The position numbers and the translations under genes were made by a program. A DNA stretch of 64,000 nucleotides. Origin: Mycobacterium sp. Aquia_213. Its GTDB lineage: Bacteria > Actinomycetota > Actinomycetes > Mycobacteriales > Mycobacteriaceae. Positions 52,102 through 58,207 of the stretch are shown here, piece by piece. Each line of letters starts with the position of its first letter. Position 1 is the stretch's first letter. Location of the stretch: NCBI RefSeq assembly GCF_026625985.1, contig NZ_CP113116.1:5939145-6003144 (forward strand). Direction: 5' to 3'. The notes beneath the pieces are model-generated. The model searched no databases and was not told the origin of the DNA. It was given only the letters and a program-made list of their open reading frames with translations.

Positions 52102-52765
52102 CCGCCGGGTCGGCCGGGAAATACGGCCGCACCGCGGAACGGACCTCGTTCTCCAGCCGGCGGACCAGGGTGTCGTCGCGCGCCCACCCGCAATAGGCCA
52201 GCCAATTGGCCAGCATCCGGTGCCCGCCCTCGGTGAGGATCGACTCCGGATGGAACTGGACACCGTGGATCGGCAGCTCGGTGTGACGCACGGCCATGAT
52301 GACCCCGCTGCGGGTGTGAGCCGTCACCTCGAGCACCGGCGGCAGCGATTCCGGCAGGATCGTCAGCGAGTGGTAGCGGGTCGCCGTAAACGGATCCGGA
52401 AGCCCTTGCAGCACACCGACATTGGTGTGGTGGACGCTGCTGGTCTTGCCATGCAGCAATTCGGGTGCACGGTCGACGGTGGCGCCGAACGCGACGCCGA
52501 TGGCTTGGTGCCCGAGGCAGACTCCAAGCAACGGGGTGGTTGCCGCGGCGCACGCCCGGACCAGGTCGATCGATGCGCCGGCGCGCTCCGGGGTGCCGGG
52601 CCCGGGGCTGAGCAGCACGCCGTCGAACTGCGCGGCGACGGCGGCTTCGTCGGAGAGCCTGGCGTCGTCGTTGCGCCACACGTCAGCCTCGACTCCGAGT
52701 TGCCCCAGATACTGCACGAGGTTGAACACGAAGCTGTCGTAGTTGTCGACAACCAGGATCCGCAT
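52079..52765 (-). CDS. trpG: Glutamine amidotransferase, anthranilate/aminodeoxychorismate synthase component II
   Basis: A 228-residue class I glutamine amidotransferase that supplies ammonia to chorismate. It starts MRILVVDNYDSFVFNLVQYL. The catalytic Cys is in LLGVCLGHQAIG and the His-Glu pair in GVQFHPESILTEGG; the family's LLSPGPGTPERAG is also present. M. tuberculosis Rv0013 is named trpG, but it may serve folate (pabA) as well as or instead of tryptophan synthesis. It lies alone among division genes. Confidence 0.93.
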   Translation of the reverse strand: MRILVVDNYDSFVFNLVQYLGQLGVEADVWRNDDARLSDEAAVAAQFDGVLLSPGPGTPERAGASIDLVRACAAATTPLLGVCLGHQAIGVAFGATVDRAPELLHGKTSSVHHTNVGVLQGLPDPFTATRYHSLTILPESLPPVLEVTAHTRSGVIMAVRHTELPIHGVQFHPESILTEGGHRMLANWLAYCGWARDDTLVRRLENEVRSAVRPYFPADPAATDRTSA

Positions 52766-52803
52766 CGTGTCAGGTTACCGCCCGGCCAAGGCGGGGGTCC
52801 TGC

Positions 52804-53547
52804 TCAGTAGCCAACGGGGCCGGCCGGCTGCGCGAAATGCATCCGGACCGGTTCGGTGTGACCGACCAGCCGCACGTCGGGCTCGGCGTCCTCCTGGTAG
52901 CCGAGCCCGAACCGGACGACGTACTGCTTGTACAGAATCACCAGGGGAGCGGCGGCCAGGGCCGCCTGCATGGCCGCGGCATTACCGATCGCGGTGATCG
53001 TGTACGGCGGGCTGTAAGTGCGCCCGTTGAGCAGGAGCGTGTTGCCGACGCAGCGCGGTACCGAGGTTGGGATGATCCGCTGATCCTGCATCTGGATCGC
53101 CTCCGCCCCGGCACTCCACAGGGCGTTGAGGACGGCCTGGATGTCTTGCTGGTGCACCACCAGGTCGTCGGGGGAGGCATCACGCGGGAAACGGCCATTG
53201 GCGTCGCGCTGGGCATCATCGAGCGTCACCACCAGGCCCGGCCCGTGGACCGGGGTCATGTCCGCCTCGCCGGCCAGCTCGGCCGAGCGCCGCAGCATGG
53301 CCGCCAAGGCGGCATCGGACGACCGCAGATGCGTCGAGTCGATTTTGCCGGCCAGTTCGTCGCGTTCGGCCTTGAGGCGATTCACCGAGGCCTGCGTCTC
53401 ACGCACCAGGTCGACCAGCCGCGGTGCGTCGCTGCGGCGGATCTCGGCGCCGCCGGACACGCCGTGGGTGGCCGCCAGCAGCAGGCCGGCCAGCAGGCAA
53501 ACCAAGGGGACACCGAAGCGCCATGGTGACCGGCCGGTCTGGATCAT
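52804..53547 (-). CDS. DUF881 family membrane protein, Rv0012-like
   Basis: A 247-residue protein with an N-terminal membrane helix (VPLVCLLAGLLLAATHGVSG), a coiled coil (RETQASVNRLKAERDELAGK) and the DUF881 domain (GPGLVVTLDDAQRD, VVHQQDIQAVLNALWSAGAE, YTITAIGNAAAMQAAL). DUF881 proteins sit near division genes in Gram-positive bacteria; the molecular role is not clear. It is divergent from crgA, as in M. tuberculosis. Confidence 0.9.
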   Translation of the reverse strand: MIQTGRSPWRFGVPLVCLLAGLLLAATHGVSGGAEIRRSDAPRLVDLVRETQASVNRLKAERDELAGKIDSTHLRSSDAALAAMLRRSAELAGEADMTPVHGPGLVVTLDDAQRDANGRFPRDASPDDLVVHQQDIQAVLNALWSAGAEAIQMQDQRIIPTSVPRCVGNTLLLNGRTYSPPYTITAIGNAAAMQAALAAAPLVILYKQYVVRFGLGYQEDAEPDVRLVGHTEPVRMHFAQPAGPVGY

Positions 53548-53665
53548 CGAGTCTCCAATTTCCTGGTCGGGGCGCCAGGTGGGTTAATCTCGTAGCCAAG
53601 TCCTGCGTGCAGCTACAACCGCTATCGTTGCACCCCGTCCCGTTCACCGTGATCCCGAGGTAATC

Positions 53666-53947
53666 ATGCCCAAGTCCAAGGTCCGCAAGAAGAACGACTT
53701 CACCGTCAGCGCGGTCAGCCGGACGCCGGTGAAAGTGAAGGTCGGCCCGTCCAGCGTGTGGTTCGTCGCGCTGTTCGTGGGGCTGATGCTGATCGGTCTC
53801 GTTTGGCTGATGGTGTTCCAGTTGGCGGCCGTCGGAAGCCAGGCCCCGACCGCCCTGCACTGGATGGCGGAACTGGGCCCGTGGAACTACGCGATCGCGT
53901 TCGCTTTCATGATCACCGGTTTGTTGCTCACGATGCGCTGGCACTAA
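53666..53947 (+). CDS. crgA: Cell division protein CrgA
   Basis: A 93-residue membrane protein with a basic N-terminus (MPKSKVRKKNDFTV) and two membrane helices (VWFVALFVGLMLIGLVWLMV and YAIAFAFMITGLLLTMRW). In mycobacteria CrgA joins the divisome through FtsZ, FtsQ, FtsI and CwsA. Length matches M. tuberculosis CrgA (93). Start ATG 53666 with GAGG upstream. Confidence 0.96.
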   Translation: MPKSKVRKKNDFTVSAVSRTPVKVKVGPSSVWFVALFVGLMLIGLVWLMVFQLAAVGSQAPTALHWMAELGPWNYAIAFAFMITGLLLTMRWH

Positions 53948-54102
53948 CCAAGATCAAATGCCGAATGAATTCATCTTGGGGTCGATTCGCGGCTAAGCCA
54001 GCAACGTTGTGAGCACCCAATCACACGCGTGTGATTTATCCCCACTGTTGATAGCTGATGTGGATAACTGCATCAGCAGTGGTGGGAGGGGTTAAAGACG
54101 GC

Positions 54103-54528
54103 ATGCAGCAAACACAGTGGGAGCCGCGCACTCCGGGAGTCGCAGGTTGTGGCCTTGGCGGGTTATTCATGGCTATCGCGAGTGTGACCGTCGTCACAGA
54201 CCCGCCGGGACGTGTCCTGGTGGGGATTGCCGGGGCGGGTCTGCTCTTGTTTGCGGGCGCGACGTGGCGTGCGCGCCCGAAGCTGGCAATTACCCCCGCC
54301 GGTTTGGTGATCCGAGGATGGTTCCGGACGCAGGTATTGCAGCACGCCGACATCAAGATCATTCGGATCACCGAGTTCCGCCGGCTCGGGCGCAAGGTGC
54401 GCTTCCTCGAAGTCGAAACGGCCGACGACGGCCTGGTGCTGTTCTCCCGGTGGGACCTAGGCACTGAGCCGCTGGAGGTGCTCGACGCGCTTACCGACGC
54501 CGGCTATGCCGGTCGAAGCGGCGACTAG
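54103..54528 (+). CDS. PH-domain membrane protein, Rv0010c-like
   Basis: A 141-residue protein with two membrane helices (GLGGLFMAIASVTVVTD and RVLVGIAGAGLLLFAGATW), then a bacterial PH-like domain (ARPKLAITPAGLVIRGWFRT, ILQHADIKIIRITEF in essence). ATG 54103 (MQQTQWEPRT) matches the M. tuberculosis Rv0010c start and length; an upstream GTG is not needed. Function unknown. Convergent with ppiA. Confidence 0.88.
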   Translation: MQQTQWEPRTPGVAGCGLGGLFMAIASVTVVTDPPGRVLVGIAGAGLLLFAGATWRARPKLAITPAGLVIRGWFRTQVLQHADIKIIRITEFRRLGRKVRFLEVETADDGLVLFSRWDLGTEPLEVLDALTDAGYAGRSGD

Positions 54529-54548
54529 CCGGCTTAGCTGGGAGCGAT

Positions 54549-55097
54549 CTAGGAGATCGTGATCGACTCGATGACGACCGGGTCGGTCGGACGGTCGTTG
54601 CCGTCGGTGGACGTCGTCGCGATCGCGTCGACCACCTGCTGCGACTCGGGCTCGGTCACCTCGCCGAAGATGGTGTGGCGCCGGTTCAGGTGCGGCGTCT
54701 GCCCGACGGTGATGAAGAATTGCGAGCCGTTGGTACCCGGGCCCGCGTTGGCCATCGCCAGCAGGTAGGGCTTGTCGAACTGCAGCTCGGGGTGGAACTC
54801 GTCGGCGAACTGGTAGCCCGGGCCGCCGCGGCCGGTACCGGTCGGGTCGCCGCCCTGGATCATGAAGCCCTGGATCACTCTGTGAAAGACCGCGCCATCG
54901 TAGAACGGACCGGCAGGACTGCCCGACGCGTTTTGGGTCGAGTACTCCTTGGTGCCCTGTGCCAGGCCAACGAAGTTGGCGACCGTCTTGGGGGCGTGGT
55001 TTCCAAACAGGGCGATCTTGATGTCGCCGCGGTTGGTGTGCAGTGTGGCAGTGGCAGTCTGATTCGGGCTGTTGGTCACGACACCAGAGTCTGCCAT
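54549..55097 (-). CDS. ppiA: Cyclophilin-type peptidyl-prolyl isomerase PpiA
   Basis: A 182-residue cyclophilin with family segments NHAPKTVANFVGLAQGT, VFHRVIQGFMIQGGDPTGTG, NAGPGTNGSQFFITVGQTPH and HTIFGEVTEPESQQVVDAI. Catalytic Arg is in FHRVIQ. It speeds proline cis-trans isomerisation during folding. The start at 55097 gives exactly the M. tuberculosis PpiA length. Divergent from cwsA with 140 bases between. Confidence 0.96.
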   Translation of the reverse strand: MADSGVVTNSPNQTATATLHTNRGDIKIALFGNHAPKTVANFVGLAQGTKEYSTQNASGSPAGPFYDGAVFHRVIQGFMIQGGDPTGTGRGGPGYQFADEFHPELQFDKPYLLAMANAGPGTNGSQFFITVGQTPHLNRRHTIFGEVTEPESQQVVDAIATTSTDGNDRPTDPVVIESITIS

Positions 55098-55237
55098 TCC
55101 CCGCGGACCCGCCCGCACCGGGTGTCGCTCGGTCCGGCCGGATGCCGAAAATCCCGACGTTGCGCGGCAATAGACGCGCCGATGTTTCGATGGTGGCAGT
55201 CTGTAGGTTCCATGACCCGGCACCAGAAAGGCGGCAG

Positions 55238-55675
55238 ATGAACGCGAAGGCGGAATCCCAGCTGACCCCCAGGCAGCGACTGTCCCGGGGCCTGGCGTAC
55301 TCGGCCGTGGGACCGGTGGACGTCACCCGCGGTGTCATCGGATTGGGCGCGCACTCCGTGCAGTCGACCGCATCGGAGTTGCGGCGCCGCTACCGCCAAG
55401 GCCAACTGTCTCGCGATATCGCCGCGGCGCAGGAAACGCTCGCGCAAGAGCTGGCCGCCGCGCAGGAGGTCGTATCGAGCCTGCCGCAAGCGCTGCAGGA
55501 CGCGCGCAAATCCCAACGCCGACGGGGCAAGCGGCCGTTGGTGATCGCCGGTGTCGCCATCGTGGTGCTGGCCGGCGGCGCGGCCGCATTCAGCATCGTC
55601 CGGCGCTCAACCAACCGCGACAGCCCCGAGCCGTCGCCGCGACCGCCCAGTGTGGACGTTCAGCCGCGTCCCTGA
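55238..55675 (+). CDS. cwsA: Cell wall synthesis/division protein CwsA
   Basis: A 145-residue protein. The N-terminal cytoplasmic part has RLSRGLAYSAVGPVDVTRGV and a coiled coil (DIAAAQETLAQELAAAQEVV). A basic stretch and one membrane helix near the C-terminus follow (PLVIAGVAIVVLAGGAAAFS). CwsA interacts with CrgA and Wag31 and helps polar growth and division. Length equals M. tuberculosis CwsA (Rv0008c). A purine-rich site (AGGCGGCAG) precedes the ATG. Confidence 0.94.
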   Translation: MNAKAESQLTPRQRLSRGLAYSAVGPVDVTRGVIGLGAHSVQSTASELRRRYRQGQLSRDIAAAQETLAQELAAAQEVVSSLPQALQDARKSQRRRGKRPLVIAGVAIVVLAGGAAAFSIVRRSTNRDSPEPSPRPPSVDVQPRP

Positions 55676-55814
55676 CGTAAGTCCGGCAGTAGGCGCGAAT
55701 TTCACCAATTGCACTGCGGCCATTCGCCATCCGTTGCCCCGAACCAACTGGCTAGCTGTCATTAGCCGATTTAAGGTTTCGCGCAGGGGGCCGAAATGAA
55801 CGGAGCGGTCAATT

Positions 55815-55931
55815 ATGTCTCGTCTGACGAAGAAGGCAATCGTGGGTGCGATTCTGATCAGCGCCGCGCTCTCGGTGACTGCTACCGGATGCGCTGACGC
55901 GCCGGCACCGACGCAAATTACGACCCAGTAG
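55815..55931 (+). CDS. Small putative lipoprotein, 38 residues
   Basis: ATG 55815 opens a short frame with a basic start (MSRLTKKA), a hydrophobic core (IVGAILISAALSVTAT) and a lipobox-like GC followed by a short tail (ADAPAPTQITTQ). This is the layout of a signal peptide II precursor whose mature part is only about 13 residues. A perfect hairpin follows the stop by 14 bases. No family recognised, but the signal-peptide pattern plus terminator support a real gene. Confidence 0.55.
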   Translation: MSRLTKKAIVGAILISAALSVTATGCADAPAPTQITTQ

Positions 55932-55945
55932 GACGCTCGGCACAA

Positions 55946-55974
55946 GCGGTACCGCGCCCCAGGCGCGGTACCGC
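55946..55974 (+). terminator. Hairpin terminator after the small lipoprotein gene
   Basis: GCGGTACCGCGCC and GGCGCGGTACCGC form a perfect 13-base stem with a CCA loop, without a T-run, as often in mycobacteria. It could serve transcripts from cwsA or the small ORF. Confidence 0.65.
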
Positions 55975-56115
55975 CATTCGTCTTTCGGCCTGAAGTCCTG
56001 CGGCGAAACGCTTGTGCGCCTGAGGAACTCGGCGCCAAACCCTATTGCCCGATTTCAGCCCGCGGCGGTACGTCTCGCCGTAAGCTCACAGCCCGCAAGA
56101 AAGGTTGTGAGCCCC

Positions 56116-56337
56116 GTGAATATCCCCGTGATCCGCATCGTGCTGGCCGCACTGGCCACGGTTGCCGCCGCGCTCGGTATTGGCGTGACCGTCGCGCCCG
56201 CGGCGCAGGCCGACCCGCCGTATGCCAATTGCAAGGCGGCTGCAGCAGACGGTCGCTACAACATCCCGCGGGGTGATCCCACCTACCAGCAAAAGCTAGA
56301 CCGGGACAACGACGGTATCGCCTGCGAATCGCACTAA
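56116..56337 (+). CDS. Small secreted excalibur-domain protein
   Basis: A 73-residue secreted protein: signal peptide (IVLAALATVAAALGIGVTVA, cleaved after AQA) and an excalibur calcium-binding domain (YANCKAAAADGRYNIPRGDP, LDRDNDGIACE) with the DxDxDGxxCE motif. AGAAAGG upstream fits GTG 56116; GTG 56107 is possible. Probably extracellular and Ca2+-binding, stabilised by its Cys pair. Confidence 0.8.
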   Translation: MNIPVIRIVLAALATVAAALGIGVTVAPAAQADPPYANCKAAAADGRYNIPRGDPTYQQKLDRDNDGIACESH

Positions 56338-56346
56338 GCGGTTGGT

Positions 56347-56661
56347 TCAGTCGTCGATGTGGCTCGGCGGTTGCCCGAGCGGGACGGGCTGCGCCGGGTC
56401 AATCGGGTAGCACTCGGGCGGCGGGGTGACGTCCTCGATCACGCCGCGGCCGCCGAACACCGGATAGCTCGGGGGCTGGTGGCAGCGCTCCCAAACCCCG
56501 TTCGGCCCTACCGGTTTGTCGCAATAAGATTCCCCGGGAATGACGGTTGCCTGACAGCCCGCCGACGCCGGCGGAGCCATTCCGATACCAATTCCAATTC
56601 CGCCGATCGTAAGTGCCGCCCCCAGCGTTACGGTTCCGGCAACCCGCGCTGATTTCTTCAT
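56347..56661 (-). CDS. Small secreted protein of unknown function
   Basis: A 104-residue protein: signal peptide (KKSARVAGTVTLGAALTIGG, cleavage near ASA) followed by a Cys- and Pro-rich mature part (GCQATVIPGESYCDKPVGPN, WERCHQPPSY, ECYPIDP) with four cysteines, probably two disulfides. This GPNG-W-x-RC-x2-P pattern is common in small mycobacterial exported proteins. ATG 56661 is chosen as the start of the signal peptide. Convergent with the excalibur gene. Confidence 0.75.
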   Translation of the reverse strand: MKKSARVAGTVTLGAALTIGGIGIGIGMAPPASAGCQATVIPGESYCDKPVGPNGVWERCHQPPSYPVFGGRGVIEDVTPPPECYPIDPAQPVPLGQPPSHIDD

Positions 56662-56741
56662 GAGCGGCACGATACAGCTAATGATATTGACGCGCCCGTC
56701 GGGTCCCTTCATCGCCCAGCAGCAAATGAACGGGGCGCAAA

Positions 56742-56758
56742 CCGCCGGGGGCCGGCGG
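56742..56758 (-). terminator. Possible terminator after tRNA-Ala
   Basis: CCGCCGG-GGG-CCGGCGG is a perfect 7-base stem; the minus-strand arm is followed by TTTG. Confidence 0.4.
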
Positions 56759-56824
56759 CCAACGAGTATGGGGGAGTCGGCAATTCAGTCGATAGGCCGA
56801 ACGGCAAAACACCAATTCAACTTG

Positions 56825-56897
56825 TGGAGCCTAGGGGAATCGAACCCCTGACACCTGCCTTGCAAAGGCAGTGCTCTACCAACTGAGCTAAGGCCCC
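56825..56897 (-). tRNA. alaT: tRNA-Ala (anticodon TGC)
   Basis: 73 bases, CCA not encoded. Acceptor GGGGCCT/AGGCTCC, D-arm GCTCAGTTGGTAGAGC, anticodon arm TGCCT-TTGCAAG-GCA with TGC, T-arm AGGGGTTCGATTCCCCT. Order gyrA-ileT-alaT as in other mycobacteria. Confidence 0.96.
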
Positions 56898-57046
56898 TCT
56901 TGACCGTTTGGCGAGTCAACGGGTTCGGGATCAACCGCTGCCACATGCCAGACTTCGACGCCGCGCCGCGACCGCACCACCGCCGCCACCAACGCGATCA
57001 GTGCCAACGGCAATGCAAGTCTCACACAACGTCTTGACGGACACAT
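56888..57046 (-). CDS. Small membrane protein between the tRNA genes (DLW-39-like)
   Basis: A 52-residue frame between tRNA-Ile and tRNA-Ala. It has a basic start (MCPSRRCVRL), one hydrophobic helix (ALPLALIALVAAVV), then RSRRGVEVWHVAAVDPE. Helix-RRR-x3-E-x-W matches the pattern of the DLW-39 family, tiny actinobacterial proteins encoded near tRNA-Ile and the DUF3566 gene. Its TAG lies in the first 10 bases of tRNA-Ala. No ribosome binding site was identified, so expression is uncertain. Confidence 0.5.
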   Translation of the reverse strand: MCPSRRCVRLALPLALIALVAAVVRSRRGVEVWHVAAVDPEPVDSPNGQEGP

Positions 57047-57051
57047 GGTTG

Positions 57052-57125
57052 TGGGCCTAGGAGGACTCGAACCTCCGACCTCTTCGTTATCAGCGAAGCG
57101 CTCTAACCGCCTGAGCTATAGGCCC
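57052..57125 (-). tRNA. ileT: tRNA-Ile (anticodon GAT)
   Basis: 74 bases, CCA not encoded. Acceptor GGGCCTA/TAGGCCC, D-arm GCTCAGGCGGTTAGAGC, anticodon arm CTTCG-CTGATAA-CGAAG with GAT, T-arm GGAGGTTCGAGTCCTCC. Confidence 0.96.
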
Positions 57126-57188
57126 GTATACGCGCGTACGGCCGAGCGACGAGATTACCGCAATCCGCGCCCCACCCCAAAACCTGCA

Positions 57189-58073
57189 CTAATCCCGATC
57201 CGCCAACGTGACTTCGACGCCGCCGATCAGGTCGGTCGTCAGGTTGTAGACGAACGCGCCGATCGTGGCCATGGCCGTCAACAAGACGATGTTGACCAAC
57301 CCGATCAGCACGGCCCCACCGAAGATCGTCCCACTCGAGACCAGTTCTCCGCTGCTGCCGCTGGTGTTGTTCAGCAGGTCGCCGACGTTGCTGTTGAGCT
57401 TGGCCCAGACGCCCATGCCGCCGAGCACCAGGTAGAGGAACGCCACGGCGATCATCCAGACGAAGAACAGTGCCACCGAAAGCATCAGGGACACCTTCAA
57501 GGTGCTCCACGGATCGATGCGGCGGATCTGCATGCTGGCCCGGACCGGGCCCCCTCGTCGCCGCGACACCTGAACCAGGCTGTCACGGTTCTCCCGGGAT
57601 TCCGCAATCGTCGAGCGCCCCGAGGCGGCCGACTGTGACGACTCCGAGCTGCGCTCCGGTGTGGTGCTGCGCTGCGCCGCGCGCGGCAGCCCGCCGGACA
57701 GATCCGGCAACTCACTGGCATACGCCTCGTGCGACGGCCCGTCCCCGCGGGTCGGCGCGTCGAAGTCGTCCCTCCTCGCGGGGGCTTGCCCACCGCCCGG
57801 GGCGTTGCCCCCGGAAATGAAGCGGTTCACCCGGGCGTCGACACCGGACGGCGAGCCCTGCGGGCGCGCCTCGGCCGGCGGTTCGCTCGGACGATTCCCG
57901 GGGTTGGCCGCCCGGGCGGCGCCGCGCTGCCACGGCGGCGAATCCCCGCCCTCCTGAGTACGACCCGCCGGGGCCGGCGTTCCGCGCGGGTGTGCACCGG
58001 CACGCTCGGCCGAAACGTCCCCGTTCTGGCTGTCGCCCTTCTTGGGGGCGCCCGGCTCGCTCGGTGAGGTCAC
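57189..58073 (-). CDS. DUF3566 membrane protein, Rv0007-like
   Basis: A 294-residue protein. Residues 1-170 are disordered and rich in Pro, Gly, Ser and Arg. Residues 180-290 are the DUF3566 domain with two membrane helices (VSLMLSVALFFVWMIAVAFL and VLIGLVNIVLLTAMATIGAF) and the strand RASMQIRRIDPWSTLKVS. The domain nearly always follows gyrA in actinobacteria; M. tuberculosis Rv0007 (304 residues) is the counterpart. It may interact with the division or phosphosignalling machinery; not established. Confidence 0.9.
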   Translation of the reverse strand: MTSPSEPGAPKKGDSQNGDVSAERAGAHPRGTPAPAGRTQEGGDSPPWQRGAARAANPGNRPSEPPAEARPQGSPSGVDARVNRFISGGNAPGGGQAPARRDDFDAPTRGDGPSHEAYASELPDLSGGLPRAAQRSTTPERSSESSQSAASGRSTIAESRENRDSLVQVSRRRGGPVRASMQIRRIDPWSTLKVSLMLSVALFFVWMIAVAFLYLVLGGMGVWAKLNSNVGDLLNNTSGSSGELVSSGTIFGGAVLIGLVNIVLLTAMATIGAFVYNLTTDLIGGVEVTLADRD

Positions 58074-58207
58074 CCCGACTCCTTACCTCTGCTGCCTCGG
58101 CCGCCTGATCGGTGGCCCGCGCATTGTCTCTGGTCGGGCTGAGTCTAATTGCCCGTGTCCGGTGGCAGTCCGTTGGCAGGCGACTGCCTGGCCCGTACCC
58201 CTGGCGG

